DNA from: an uncultured Desulfosarcina sp. | Lineage (GTDB): Bacteria > Desulfobacterota > Desulfobacteria > Desulfobacterales > Desulfosarcinaceae | Length of the DNA: 64,000 nt | Assembly: GCF_963668215.1 (NCBI RefSeq) | Contig: NZ_OY764190.1 | Location: 620,001-684,000 of the forward strand | Direction of reading: 5' to 3' | Shown here: one piece after another, positions 51,502-60,309 of the stretch | Layout: each line of letters opens with the position of its first letter | Position numbering within the stretch: the first letter of the stretch is position 1 | Translations under genes and position numbers: made by a program | The notes under the pieces: model-generated | What the model saw: only the letters and a program-made list of their open reading frames with translations | The model's database searches: none | Told to the model about the DNA's origin: nothing

Positions 51502-52008
51502 ATGCAATCTCTCAATTATGCAGAAAAAATCCGCTTCGAAATGGCCGTTGAAATAACCCTGGCCCATGAAGGCGGAGACGTCGACGATCCCGCCGATCCG
51601 GGAGGCCGGACCAGGTTCGGGATTTCCAAAAGCGCATATCCTCACGTGAACATCTCCACACTCACCCGTGAAAAGGCCATAGGAATCTACCGGCGGGATT
51701 ACTGGCTGGCGCCGAATTTCCACCTCATCGAAGACGAAATGATCGCTTGCAAACTGTTTGACCTGGGCGTCAATGCAGGCACCGGCCGTGCGGTAAGGCT
51801 GATCCAAAAAGCGGTCAACCGCTTCCGCCGTTTCGATGAAAAGTTGGTCGTGGACGGCCGCCTGGGGACTAAGACCGCCGAGGCGGTCAACACCTTCCGG
51901 CATCCCAAAGCCCTTCTTATGGCCCTGAAGATCGAGGCCGGCAATCACTATTTTGCCGTCGACAACCCGCGATTTCTGGCCGGCTGGCTCAACCGCCTGG
52001 CCGAATAG
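51502..52008 (+). CDS. Phage endolysin (glycoside hydrolase family 108)
   Basis: A 168-aa muramidase-type lysin that cuts peptidoglycan at lysis. TLAHEGGDVDDPADPGGRTR carries the family EGG motif with the catalytic Glu at about residue 23; DLGVNAGTGRAVRLIQKAVN is the second conserved part, followed by a C-terminal peptidoglycan-binding-like stretch (VVDGRLGTKTAEAVNTF). No signal peptide is present, so it depends on a holin, which is the next gene 9 bp downstream. ATG 51502 has GGAG 6 bp upstream. Confidence 0.9.
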   Translation: MQSLNYAEKIRFEMAVEITLAHEGGDVDDPADPGGRTRFGISKSAYPHVNISTLTREKAIGIYRRDYWLAPNFHLIEDEMIACKLFDLGVNAGTGRAVRLIQKAVNRFRRFDEKLVVDGRLGTKTAEAVNTFRHPKALLMALKIEAGNHYFAVDNPRFLAGWLNRLAE

Positions 52009-52017
52009 GAGCAGACC

Positions 52018-52551
52018 ATGAGCAATGTTCTTAAAAAAATTGTGGAAGGCGTCAAGATCGTTGCCCCGACGGTCGCCAACCTGGTGGTGCCCGGCTCCGG
52101 CACGGTGCTTGACGGCCTGATGCGGGCGGTGACCGGCGACGGCCCGGAAACTTCCATCGAGGCCGTGGCAGAAAAAATCGCCGCCAACCCCGCGCTGATG
52201 GTGCAGCTGCAGGAAAAGGCCATGGATCACGAGGCCAAGCTGGCCGAGATCGAGGCCCGCAAGCTTGAATCCGTCAACGCGACCATGCGGGAGGAAGCCA
52301 AAAGCGAAAAATGGCCCCAGTACACCTGGCGACCGTTCAACGGATTTACTTTTCCCCTGGCTGTGCTGCTGATCTATTTCGCATTGCCGGCGCTTGGGAA
52401 AACCGTTCCCGATGTCCCCCAATGGGTATGGGTGGGATGGCTGTCGATCCTTGGCGTAGCCACCTGGGACCGAGGCAAGGAGAAGCGCGCCAAGTCCGGC
52501 GAGAACAAACCCGGCATGATCGCGGGCGCCATCCAGGCGCTGCGGGGATAA
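52018..52551 (+). CDS. Holin (3TM, GTA-holin-like)
   Basis: A 177-aa protein. The middle is helical and charged (HEAKLAEIEARKLESVNATM). Then WRPFNGFTFPLAVLLIYFAL and VWVGWLSILGVATWDRGKEK form two membrane helices; a weaker hydrophobic segment (VAPTVANLVVPGSGTVLDG) lies near the start. The pattern, with WRP before the helices, matches the 3TM holin family found in gene-transfer agents and Mu-like phages. It lets the endolysin reach the cell wall. Confidence 0.75.
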   Translation: MSNVLKKIVEGVKIVAPTVANLVVPGSGTVLDGLMRAVTGDGPETSIEAVAEKIAANPALMVQLQEKAMDHEAKLAEIEARKLESVNATMREEAKSEKWPQYTWRPFNGFTFPLAVLLIYFALPALGKTVPDVPQWVWVGWLSILGVATWDRGKEKRAKSGENKPGMIAGAIQALRG

Positions 52552-52590
52552 CCGTCACCGGTATTTTTTAAACAGAGGAGAAAAGCAGGC

Positions 52591-52989
52591 ATGGACCAGC
52601 AGTATATCGAGCGGATCAGCAATTTGAAAAGAGCGGTTTTAGAGTATCTGGGCACCAACGGCAGGCATTACGGCGATCTGAGCCGCATGGAGCAGTCGGT
52701 GGAAGACCTGGCCCAGGCCCTGAATACCCGGCTGGATCAGCTGTCCATGGCGCTGGAGTGCACAGGGGCTCTGCCGGCGGCCGAATCGCCCCGCGACAAG
52801 CTGGCCCATCGGCTGATGGAGACCGCCGCCAAACTGACGCGCACGGGCATCGTCGACACCGATATGGCCGACCAGTTCGATGCGGCCCTGGACGCCTTCG
52901 ACATCGCCGCCGACCTCAAGCGCCAGTCGGATACCATGCGCGACCGGGGCGAGACGGCGGCCATCCGGCATAAGCGCCAGCGATCATGA
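52591..52989 (+). CDS. Phage protein of unknown function
   Basis: A 132-aa soluble, mostly helical protein (DQQYIERISNLKRAVLEYLG; LAHRLMETAAKLTRTG). No domain is recognised. It stands between the holin and a small membrane protein, with the ATG of the next gene overlapping its stop (ATGA), so it belongs to the lysis/packaging operon. Confidence 0.6.
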   Translation: MDQQYIERISNLKRAVLEYLGTNGRHYGDLSRMEQSVEDLAQALNTRLDQLSMALECTGALPAAESPRDKLAHRLMETAAKLTRTGIVDTDMADQFDAALDAFDIAADLKRQSDTMRDRGETAAIRHKRQRS

Positions 52990-53195
52990 GTCCGGGTATC
53001 GTCGAGGCCATCGTCGCCAGCAAGGAGGCGGCGCTGGTATTGAGCCTGCTGTTCACTGTGGTCGCTTGCACGGCGATCTATCGGATCTGGAAAAGCCGGG
53101 AGGCCCAGCAGGACAAAATGACCGCCATGCTGGCGGATCTTCTCAAGGAGATGGCCCGGCTCACCAACCGTTTGCTGGAGAAAAACGATGGCTAA
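52986..53195 (+). CDS. Small phage membrane protein (spanin-like position)
   Basis: A 69-aa protein with one N-terminal membrane helix (ALVLSLLFTVVACTAIYRI) and a charged helical tail (MTAMLADLLKEMARLTNRLL). This resembles an inner-membrane Rz-type spanin, and the position next to the lysis genes fits, but no partner lipoprotein is seen. It overlaps both neighbours by a few bases. Confidence 0.6.
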   Translation: MSPGIVEAIVASKEAALVLSLLFTVVACTAIYRIWKSREAQQDKMTAMLADLLKEMARLTNRLLEKNDG

Positions 53196-53319
53196 GTATC
53201 GATTGCGCAAACGTTTGAACCGGCTGGCGTTTTTCATGACCATGCGCGCGCTGGAGACGCAGATTGAGCATCTACGGAGGATCAATGGGGCACGAACACG
53301 ATCTGCAAACCCGGTTTGA
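53188..53319 (+). CDS. Possible 43-aa basic phage protein
   Basis: A short frame overlapping the preceding stop by 8 bp and the next start by 35 bp. It encodes an Arg-rich helix (MAKYRLRKRLNRLAFFMTMR). The codon spacing within the operon supports it, since without it there would be a 90-bp gap, but nothing else does. Confidence 0.35.
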   Translation: MAKYRLRKRLNRLAFFMTMRALETQIEHLRRINGARTRSANPV

Positions 53320-53758
53320 AGCCGAGGAGCTGTACGTCGAGCAGCGCCTGACCTACGAACAGATCGCCGAGCGCATGCCCCGGGTTTCCCTTGCCACACT
53401 CAAGCGCTGGGGCAAGGAGGGCCAGTGGCGGCAGCTGCGCGACGAGCGCCTGGAGGCGCGGCGGACACTTAAGCATAACCTGTTCAAGCTGCGCCAGGAG
53501 ATGATGGAAAAGGCCGCCGGCAGCAAGGACGCCCAGGACATCTATGCGGTTATCCGCTTAGAGCGCCTGGCCCAGGAAGACGTTAGGAAGGCCGACGACC
53601 AGGCACCGGAGATCGACCGGCCGAAAGTTTTTCTCGAGGATCTGGAGTTCGTGGCGGAGGTGCTCAAGGATGTGGACCCGGAGGCATTAAAGGCCCTGGC
53701 GAAGAAATTTGACGTCATCATCCGGCGGTTCAAGGAGGCCCATGCGCAAGCGGCCTAA
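53285..53758 (+). CDS. DUF1804 family protein (Mu gp27-like, small terminase)
   Basis: A 157-aa DNA-binding protein. An N-terminal HTH (LYVEQRLTYEQIAERMPRVS, LATLKRWGKEGQWRQLRDER) matches the DUF1804/phage terminase small-subunit-like group, with a helical C-terminal half (FLEDLEFVAEVLKDVDPEAL). Position directly before the large terminase and overlapping it by 17 bp supports a role in recognising phage DNA for packaging. GGAGG lies 5 bp before ATG 53285. Confidence 0.82.
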   Translation: MGHEHDLQTRFEAEELYVEQRLTYEQIAERMPRVSLATLKRWGKEGQWRQLRDERLEARRTLKHNLFKLRQEMMEKAAGSKDAQDIYAVIRLERLAQEDVRKADDQAPEIDRPKVFLEDLEFVAEVLKDVDPEALKALAKKFDVIIRRFKEAHAQAA

Positions 53759-55298
53759 AATCACCGAAAACCGTTTCGACAAATGGGCGGACGATCTTAA
53801 GGCCTGGATCGCCGAGTCCGTCTCGCCGTTCGAAGACGATACGCCGCAAAAGCAGGCCGAGCGCATCAAGCGTTCGAAATCGGATCTGCTTTATTTCTGC
53901 CGGACCTACGTTCCGCACTACTGCTTTGTTGAATTCGGAGACTTTCACGAAGAGTGGGACGGGCTGACCGAGATCCGCGACGAAGCCGTGCTGATCGCAG
54001 CCCCCCGCGAGCATGCCAAGAGCACGTTTTTCTCGTTTTTCAAGCCGCTGCAGAACATCTGCCATGTGCTTAGGCGCTTCCAGCTGATCATATCGGACAC
54101 CAACGACCAGGCCACGGGATTCACCCTGCCGATCCGGCTGGAACTGGAGGAAAATCCGCGCATCCGCCACGACTTCGGCGACCTGACCGGAGGCGTCTGG
54201 AAAAAGAACGATTTCACCACCTCCACCGGCGTGCGCACCCTGGCCCGGGGCAAGGGCGAAAAGGTGCGCGGCCTGAAAAACCGGCAATACCGGCCGGACT
54301 ACGCCAACGTCGACGATTTCGAGAACGACGAAAACGTGGAGAACCCCAGGCAGGTGACCAAGGGACTGCGCTGGCTCCGGCGCGCCGTGATCGGTTCCAT
54401 GGGCAAAGGCTACACCTTCGTCATGGTGGGCAACCTCTTCCATCCGAAATCGGTGCTCAGCCAGCTGATCGCCGAAAAGGACGAAAACGGCCAGAAGCTG
54501 TACGTCTCCCGCGTGTACGACTGCTGGATCGACTACGGCAAGCCGACCCAGCGGCCCTTGTGGCCGGCCCTGTGGCCGCCGGAAAGGCTGAAGAAAAAGC
54601 AGCGCCAGATGGGCACGGTGGATTTCAACGCCGAGATGCGCAACCTGACCGGCGCCGAGGACAGCCCTTTCCGGGAAGCCTGGTTCCGGTATTTTTCCCG
54701 GATCGAGATCGTGGAGCGCATCCTGCGCGTGGCCTCCTTTGTCGACCCTTCCGCCACCAGCCACGAAAAAAGCGACTACAAGGCCGTGGTCACCGTGGGC
54801 CTGGAGCAGGCCGAGCGGCTGATTTTTCGTTGCCTGCACGCCTGGATCAGGCGGGCCACCATCGGCGAGATGTTCTCGGCCGCCTATCACCAGTCGGAGC
54901 ACTACGGCGGCCGGATGGGCATCGAAGAGAACATGCTCAAGGATTTTCTGCACGAGGCCATCAGCCAGGAGGCGTTGCGTAGAAGCCGCTATCTGCCCTG
55001 GGCGGCGGTGCACCATGGCGGCAACAAACGCGCCCGGATCGTCGGCAGCCTGAGCTACCTGGTGGAGCACGGCCTGCTTTTGTTCGAAAAAGGGCAATCC
55101 GACCAGGACCTGCTCGTCGAGCAGTTGGTGTTCATCGACAACGATAACGTCAACGACGATGGACCCGACGCCCTGGAAGGCGCCGTGAGTTTGCTTCAAG
55201 GCGGCGGCGCCATGCCTTCCGTGCTGAGCGCCGGCGCCCGGCAAATGGACGGCCAGACGTCCCGCTATCATACATTGCCGCGCTTGACGGCGTACTGA
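53742..55298 (+). CDS. Large terminase (Mu gp28-like)
   Basis: A 518-aa packaging motor. The ATPase P-loop is VLIAAPREHAKSTFFSFF, a non-canonical Walker A as in Mu-type terminases. The Walker B-like segment is YANVDDFENDENVENPRQ. The nuclease part contains VASFVDPSATSHEKSDYKAV and, later, DNDNVNDDGPDALEGAV, with Asp residues expected to bind metal. AAGGAGG lies 3-4 bp before ATG 53742. The frame is intact. Mu-like phages use this protein for headful packaging, taking host DNA along. Confidence 0.9.
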   Translation: MRKRPKITENRFDKWADDLKAWIAESVSPFEDDTPQKQAERIKRSKSDLLYFCRTYVPHYCFVEFGDFHEEWDGLTEIRDEAVLIAAPREHAKSTFFSFFKPLQNICHVLRRFQLIISDTNDQATGFTLPIRLELEENPRIRHDFGDLTGGVWKKNDFTTSTGVRTLARGKGEKVRGLKNRQYRPDYANVDDFENDENVENPRQVTKGLRWLRRAVIGSMGKGYTFVMVGNLFHPKSVLSQLIAEKDENGQKLYVSRVYDCWIDYGKPTQRPLWPALWPPERLKKKQRQMGTVDFNAEMRNLTGAEDSPFREAWFRYFSRIEIVERILRVASFVDPSATSHEKSDYKAVVTVGLEQAERLIFRCLHAWIRRATIGEMFSAAYHQSEHYGGRMGIEENMLKDFLHEAISQEALRRSRYLPWAAVHHGGNKRARIVGSLSYLVEHGLLLFEKGQSDQDLLVEQLVFIDNDNVNDDGPDALEGAVSLLQGGGAMPSVLSAGARQMDGQTSRYHTLPRLTAY

Positions 55299-55306
55299 GA
55301 GCAATC

Positions 55307-56797
55307 ATGAAACTTTACATCTCTCCCACCGAGTTCGTCGAAATCGACAAGGATCGCGAGACCCTGACCACGGACATCGCCATCCGCAGCCGAGCCATGG
55401 ACTGGTGGGGTATATTCGGCTATCTGCCCGATCCGGACCCGGTGCTGGCCAAGCTCGGACTGGGCCTGGAGGTTTACCGCGAGCTGCTCTCCGATGCCCA
55501 TGTCTGGAGCTGCTACGACAGCCGCAAGTCCGGCGCCCTTTCCTGCGAATGGGAGATCCGCGCCGGCGGTGACAGCCCGGCCGACAAACGCGCCCTGAAG
55601 ATCGCCGAGGCGAGCCTGGCCGGCCTGGACATCTACCAGGCCATCATGGAAATGCTCGATGCCCCCTTCTTCGGCCTGTCTCCCCTGGAGATCACCTGGG
55701 CATACAAAACCCGCCAATGGTTGCCGGCCAAGCTGGAAGGCAAACCGCCCGAATGGTTCGTGTTCGACGATGAGAACCGCATGCGCTTTCTGTCCGCATC
55801 CGAGATGATTAACGGCGAACTGTTGCCCCATGGCAAATTCCTCATGGCCCGGCATCACGCCACCTACCAGAATCCCTATGGCGAAAGGGTACTGGCGCGC
55901 TGCTTCTGGCCGGTGGCCTTCAAACGGGGCGGTTTCAAGTTCTGGGCGGTCTTTACTGAGAAATTCGGCATGCCCTGGCTGATCGGCAAGGTGCCGCGCG
56001 GTACCGGCGATCCGGATCGCATCAAGCTGCGCAGCAACCTGATCCAGATGGTTCAGGACGCCGTGGCCGTGATCAATGACGATGAATCCATCACCGCAAT
56101 GGAATTCCAGAGCAAGGGCGCTTCGGCGGACATCTACGAGCAATTGATCTCGGCCTGCAACCGGGAGATCTCCAAGGCCGTTTTGGGCCAGACCCTGTCC
56201 ACCGAACTGGACGGCAAGGGCGGCAGCCGGGCAGCAGCCCAGGCCCACCTCGAGGTGCGTGACGACATCGTGGAAAAAGACAAGCGCATGGTTCGCACGG
56301 CCATGACCCAGTTTCTCTCCTGGATCACCGAGCTAAACTTACCAAACGCCGCGTCCCCCGAGTTCGCCTGGTTCGAAGAAGACGACGTTCAGCAGGACCG
56401 TGCCGCAAGGGATACGGAGTTGACCAACCAGGGCGTGAAATTCACCGCCGTTTACTACCAGCGGACCTACAACCTCGAAGAGGACGATTTTACGCTAAAG
56501 TCGCAAGGCTCGACCGATTCTCCAGAATTCGCCGAGGACGCCGGCCCACAAATTCCGGACTCGGACCCGGTGGACCAGCTGGCGGCCAATCTCGACAAAG
56601 AGGCGGCGCCATTAGTGGAGAACCTGGTCGAACCGGTGCGCAACCTGGTCATGGCCGCCGGCAGCCTGGAGGAAATCTCGGAGAAAATTCCGGATCTTTT
56701 TCCGGACATGGACGCCGGTGACCTGGGTGCGCTTATCCAGCAGGCCACGGCCGCCGCCATGCTGGCCGGCCGGTACGATGTGAACGAGAGAAATTGA
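55307..56797 (+). CDS. Portal protein (DUF935, Mu gp29-like)
   Basis: A 496-aa protein of the DUF935 family, forming the ring at the capsid vertex through which DNA passes. Typical blocks are DAHVWSCYDSRKSGALSCEW, FFGLSPLEITWAYK, FTEKFGMPWLIGKVPRGTGD and SKAVLGQTLSTELDGKGGSR. The last 100 residues are acidic and variable. It follows the terminase by 8 bp and precedes the gp30-like gene, the order found in Mu. Confidence 0.92.
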   Translation: MKLYISPTEFVEIDKDRETLTTDIAIRSRAMDWWGIFGYLPDPDPVLAKLGLGLEVYRELLSDAHVWSCYDSRKSGALSCEWEIRAGGDSPADKRALKIAEASLAGLDIYQAIMEMLDAPFFGLSPLEITWAYKTRQWLPAKLEGKPPEWFVFDDENRMRFLSASEMINGELLPHGKFLMARHHATYQNPYGERVLARCFWPVAFKRGGFKFWAVFTEKFGMPWLIGKVPRGTGDPDRIKLRSNLIQMVQDAVAVINDDESITAMEFQSKGASADIYEQLISACNREISKAVLGQTLSTELDGKGGSRAAAQAHLEVRDDIVEKDKRMVRTAMTQFLSWITELNLPNAASPEFAWFEEDDVQQDRAARDTELTNQGVKFTAVYYQRTYNLEEDDFTLKSQGSTDSPEFAEDAGPQIPDSDPVDQLAANLDKEAAPLVENLVEPVRNLVMAAGSLEEISEKIPDLFPDMDAGDLGALIQQATAAAMLAGRYDVNERN

Positions 56798-56887
56798 GAA
56801 GTTTTGAGGAAAACGCCTGAGAGGCCCAAATTCGAACGATCTCGGGCATGAATAGCCAACGGGTCGTATCAAGGCCCATCAATCGCA

Positions 56888-56908
56888 CCCGGGCTGAGTT
56901 AGCCCGGG
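56888..56908 (+). other. Hairpin between portal and gp30-like genes
   Basis: CCCGGGCT, GAGTT, AGCCCGGG: a perfect 8-bp stem without T tract. It lies upstream of the start chosen for the next gene and may modulate its translation or processing. Confidence 0.5.
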
Positions 56909-56928
56909 CTGCAAAAGAGTTCTCACCG

Positions 56929-57678
56929 ATGCCGGAAGTCATTTATCAGGATCAGCCGTTCGAGGAGGCCATCGCCTTCTTTCGGCAAAAATTGAACCTG
57001 TCCACGAGAACCTGGACGGATCTCTGGCAGGGCGAGCACACCAAGGCTTTTGTCGTGGCCGGCGCCACCAAGGCCGACCTGCTGAACGATCTGCGGCTGG
57101 CGGTGGACCGGGGCATTGCCGAGGGCATCACCCTGGCCGCCTTCCGGAAGGCTTTCGACGAGAACGTGGCCAAAAACGGCTGGTCATACAAGGGCGGACG
57201 GAACTGGCGCACCAGGGTGATCTTCGAAACCAACATCCGCACCGCCTATGCCGCCGGACGCTGGCAGCAGATGACCGATCCGGAGCTTCTCAAGCTGCGG
57301 CCGTATCTACTTTATCGCCATGGCGATAGCCGGAATCCCCGCCCCCATCACCTGGCCTGGGACGGCTTGGTGCTGCCGGCGGACGATCCCTGGTGGAAAA
57401 CCCACTACCCGCCCAACGGCTGGGGCTGCAAATGCCGGGTGTTTTCCATCAGCAAGCGCGAACTGAAGGCCATGGGCAAGTCCGGTCCGGATCGGGCGCC
57501 TGATAACGGCACCTACGTGTGGACGGACAAAAACACCGGCGTGACGGTTACCGTGCCCAACGGCATCGATCCGGGATGGGCTTACAACGTGGGTGAGAAA
57601 ACCAACTGGGCGCCGGATCTGTCGAAATACCCGTCCAGCCTGGCCGAACACCTGACCAATGAACTGGAGGCGTTATGA
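56929..57678 (+). CDS. Head morphogenesis protein (Mu gp30/gpF-like)
   Basis: A 249-aa minor head protein of the SPP1-gp7/Mu-F family. NWRTRVIFETNIRTAYAAGR is the family's diagnostic helix, and the C-terminal YPPNGWGCKCRVFSIS, with its two Cys and His-rich HHLAWDGLVLP, probably binds metal. A start at 56848 is possible, but that extra part covers the hairpin at 56888-56908 and does not match the family. It overlaps the protease gene by 4 bp (ATGA). Confidence 0.88.
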   Translation: MPEVIYQDQPFEEAIAFFRQKLNLSTRTWTDLWQGEHTKAFVVAGATKADLLNDLRLAVDRGIAEGITLAAFRKAFDENVAKNGWSYKGGRNWRTRVIFETNIRTAYAAGRWQQMTDPELLKLRPYLLYRHGDSRNPRPHHLAWDGLVLPADDPWWKTHYPPNGWGCKCRVFSISKRELKAMGKSGPDRAPDNGTYVWTDKNTGVTVTVPNGIDPGWAYNVGEKTNWAPDLSKYPSSLAEHLTNELEAL

Positions 57679-58805
57679 TCGCATTCAAGGGATTTGACGA
57701 CTGGGTTGAGATATTTGCAGGCGGTCCCCAGCCGGACATGAACGGCATCGTTCGGGATGGGGACTGGCTGATTGACCGTGCGATCAGCTCGTTCGATCCG
57801 AAGTTCCACGAACCGCCGGCGGTAATCGGTCACCCGAAGCACGACGATCCGTCCTACGGCCAGGTTCAGGCACTTCAGGAGTCTACCCGCGACGGCAAAA
57901 GGGTGCTGATGGCCAGGTTCAAGGACATCGAGCCGGCATTTGCCGACATGGTCAAAGATGGACGATTCCCCAAGCGGTCATCGGCCTTCTATCCGGACGG
58001 CCGGCTTCGGCATGTCGGTTTTCTCGGCGCCGCACCGCCAGCGGTCAAAGGGCTTAAAAATATCGCATTCGGCGACGGCGACGATGCCATTACATTCGAG
58101 TTTTCAGAAACAAGCCCCTGGACCTGGGAGACCATCGCCAGTGTGTTCCGGCGATTGAGAGAATATTTCATCGAAAAAGAGGGCGCCGAAAAAGCCGACG
58201 CGATCATTCCTGAATACGACATCCAGGAAGTCAGCGAAGAGCAGCAGCGCGCCTCGCAACCCAATTTAGAGGAGGATTCAGCCATGAAGTTTTCAGAATT
58301 TCTCAGTGCCTTCAACGTTTTCAAAAAGTTGGGCGGCAAGGATGAGGAGATCGACATGATCGTGCCGACGGCCTCCGGTCCCGGCGATGGCGCCAGTTTC
58401 AGCGAGGCGGACGTAGAAGCGGCCAGAAAGCAGGCTGCCGAAGAGGCCGAAGCGCGGGTGCGCGCCGAGTTCGCCGAGTCCCACAAAACCGAGGCCAAGA
58501 AACAGCGCGATGCGGATATCGCCACATGGGTCGAGGGCAAGGTGGCTGCCGGCAGCATCCCGCCTGCCATCCGCGACGGCGGCCTGGTGGCCTTCATGCA
58601 GGGCCTGCCCGATGAACAGATCCAGTTCGCCGAAGGTCAAGAGAAAAAATCCGGCTTGGACTGGTTCAAGGGATTTCTGGACACCCTGGGCGAAAGCCCG
58701 TTGTTTGCCGAGATCGCCACCAAGGGCGCGGCCGGCAAGCGCAATACCGAGGCCGAAGCCGAATACAAGCTGGGCAAGGAGATCGGCGAGCGGGCCAACC
58801 GCTAA
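57675..58805 (+). CDS. Phage protease with C-terminal scaffold (Mu gpI-like)
   Basis: A 376-aa protein. The N-terminal half (GPQPDMNGIVRDGDWLIDRA, AVIGHPKHDDPSYGQVQAL, GRFPKRSSAFYPDGRLRHVG) is the Mu-I-like prohead protease, with His in GHPKHDD and Ser in KRSSAFY as probable catalytic residues. The C-terminal half, after about residue 203, is a charged helical scaffold (VEAARKQAAEEAEARVRAEF). It carries its own start site, listed separately. The protein cleaves capsid parts during maturation. Confidence 0.85.
   Translation: MIAFKGFDDWVEIFAGGPQPDMNGIVRDGDWLIDRAISSFDPKFHEPPAVIGHPKHDDPSYGQVQALQESTRDGKRVLMARFKDIEPAFADMVKDGRFPKRSSAFYPDGRLRHVGFLGAAPPAVKGLKNIAFGDGDDAITFEFSETSPWTWETIASVFRRLREYFIEKEGAEKADAIIPEYDIQEVSEEQQRASQPNLEEDSAMKFSEFLSAFNVFKKLGGKDEEIDMIVPTASGPGDGASFSEADVEAARKQAAEEAEARVRAEFAESHKTEAKKQRDADIATWVEGKVAAGSIPPAIRDGGLVAFMQGLPDEQIQFAEGQEKKSGLDWFKGFLDTLGESPLFAEIATKGAAGKRNTEAEAEYKLGKEIGERANR
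58284..58805 (+). CDS. Nested scaffold protein (internal in-frame start, Mu gpZ-like)
   Basis: Inside the protease frame, ATG 58284 has AGAGGAGG 9 bp upstream, a nearly perfect ribosome-binding site, and begins MKFSEFLSAFNVFKKLGGKD. It would give a 173-aa protein equal to the C-terminal scaffold. Mu makes a separate scaffold from its protease gene in the same way. The site is unlikely to be chance, since it lies exactly at the domain border. Confidence 0.75.
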   Translation: MKFSEFLSAFNVFKKLGGKDEEIDMIVPTASGPGDGASFSEADVEAARKQAAEEAEARVRAEFAESHKTEAKKQRDADIATWVEGKVAAGSIPPAIRDGGLVAFMQGLPDEQIQFAEGQEKKSGLDWFKGFLDTLGESPLFAEIATKGAAGKRNTEAEAEYKLGKEIGERANR

Positions 58806-58845
58806 ACCGGGCTAAGGAAATTAATTCTCATCAAGGAGGAATGTC

Positions 58846-59211
58846 ATGGAAGTTCAGGATACCGAGGTGGTCAGCCAGCTCATCGCCGGCGAAACCAACG
58901 AAATGAAACCGGTCACCATCGCCAGTGGCGCCGGGGAGCTTTCCCGGGGCACCGTGCTCGGCCTGGTCACGGCCAGCAACCTTTACGATCAACTCAACCC
59001 GGCCGGGTCCGACGGCACCGAAACGGCCCGGGCCATCCTGGTCGAGGACGTCGACGCCACGTCCGAGGACGTTTCCGCGCAGGCCTATGTCCTGGGCAAA
59101 TTCAGGACCAGCGACCTGATTTGGCCGGGCGGCATCACCGACGCCCAGAAACAAGCCGCCCTGCTGGATCTGCAGGATCGCGGCATCCTGGTCGACACCG
59201 ACTGGTCGTAA
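58846..59211 (+). CDS. Head decoration protein (lambda gpD-like)
   Basis: A 121-aa protein of the lambda gpD/HDPD family that binds the expanded capsid and stabilises it. NEMKPVTIASGAGELSRGTV, then GTETARAILVEDVDATSEDV and YVLGKFRTSDLIWPGG follow the family's beta-tulip pattern. AAGGAGG precedes the start. It is paired with the capsid gene 41 bp downstream. Confidence 0.85.
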   Translation: MEVQDTEVVSQLIAGETNEMKPVTIASGAGELSRGTVLGLVTASNLYDQLNPAGSDGTETARAILVEDVDATSEDVSAQAYVLGKFRTSDLIWPGGITDAQKQAALLDLQDRGILVDTDWS

Positions 59212-59252
59212 CCGGCTGAAAACCAAAACCGTAAACGCAAGGAGAAATTCTC

Positions 59253-60260
59253 ATGGACAACCTGTTTAAAATTCGCACCCTGACCGCAGCGGTCAACGCC
59301 ATCAAGGCGCCCATGCGTCGGGTGTACAACCGTCTTTTCGCCGGTTACGAGAACATGCAGCCCTCGGACCGGCTGGCCTTCGATGTCATCTCCGGAAGCG
59401 AAACGCTGCTGGGCAATATTTCCGTATCCGCCCCGGCTACCGTGGATGACAAAACCGGTCGAAAGACCGTCACCCTGACCGCGCCGCGCATCGCCAACAA
59501 GCGCTTCGTCTCCACGGCGGAACTCAATTCCTATCGCAGTTTCGGCGAGGCCGGCGTGGAAATGATGAAAGACCGTATCGCCCGGGAGCAAAAGGACATG
59601 CGCGGCAAGCACGACCGCACCCTGGAGTTCTGGGCGGTCAATGCCTTAAAGGGCGTCATCTACGATGCGGATATGACCACCGTGCTGGTCGATTACAACG
59701 TGGCCGCCGGACATACGCCCACCCTAACCGGCACCGACCTTTTCACGGATGCGGCCAGCAACCCCATCGCCAAAATCCGGAGCTGGAAGCAGCTGATCGA
59801 GGACGATTGCGGGACCAGCATCGATTCTTGGCTGGCCTACCTGGGATCGGGGGTGATGGATGCCCTGATCGCCCACGAAGGCGTCAAGGATTTCCTCAAG
59901 CACGACAGCGGCAGCAAGGTTGCCGAAAACGGCATCATCGAGCGTTTGGCCGGTGTTGATTTGGATGAGTACAACGGCTCGTACCTCGACAGCACCAAGG
60001 CCCGCCAGCGGTACATTTCCGACGACGAATTCCTGCTGATCGGGATCTGCGACGAGCTGGTCGATGTGCCCTACGCCCCGGTGGTCGACGATGCCGCACC
60101 CGGCGGTGTGGGCAACGTGGGTGAAGGCGGCCAGCCGGCCATGTTCTTTTCCAAGTCCTGGACGAAGGAAGATCCGTCCGGCCGCTGGATCAAGTGCGAG
60201 TCCCGGCCGCTGCCGGTGCTCAAGCGCCCCGGCGCTGTTGTCAATGCAACGGTGATCTAA
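59253..60260 (+). CDS. Major capsid protein (lambda E-type)
   Basis: A 335-aa HK97-fold coat protein of the phage_cap_E family. It starts MDNLFKIRTLTAAVNAIKAP, has TLTAPRIANKRFVSTAELNS, the helix EMMKDRIAREQKDMRGKHDR, and ends with SWTKEDPSGRWIKCESRPLP before ALVNATV-like strands, all typical of the family. This replaces the T protein of Mu itself. Next to the decoration protein it forms a lambda-type capsid unit in a Mu-like gene order. It is followed by a strong hairpin. Confidence 0.9.
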   Translation: MDNLFKIRTLTAAVNAIKAPMRRVYNRLFAGYENMQPSDRLAFDVISGSETLLGNISVSAPATVDDKTGRKTVTLTAPRIANKRFVSTAELNSYRSFGEAGVEMMKDRIAREQKDMRGKHDRTLEFWAVNALKGVIYDADMTTVLVDYNVAAGHTPTLTGTDLFTDAASNPIAKIRSWKQLIEDDCGTSIDSWLAYLGSGVMDALIAHEGVKDFLKHDSGSKVAENGIIERLAGVDLDEYNGSYLDSTKARQRYISDDEFLLIGICDELVDVPYAPVVDDAAPGGVGNVGEGGQPAMFFSKSWTKEDPSGRWIKCESRPLPVLKRPGAVVNATVI

Positions 60261-60274
60261 CGCTACTAAACCGA

Positions 60275-60296
60275 AAGGCCGGGGGCTCCCGGCCTT
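60275..60296 (+). other. Hairpin after the major capsid gene
   Basis: AAGGCCGGG and CCCGGCCTT form a 9-bp stem with a 4-base loop. There is no T tract, so it probably protects the capsid mRNA 3' end or reduces read-through rather than ending transcription fully. Confidence 0.65.
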
Positions 60297-60309
60297 CGAG
60301 GAGGATTCG

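Noticed and set aside
56848..56928. Upstream start for the gp30-like gene
   Set aside because: The extra 27 codons cover an intergenic hairpin and do not resemble the family; ATG 56929 is preferred.
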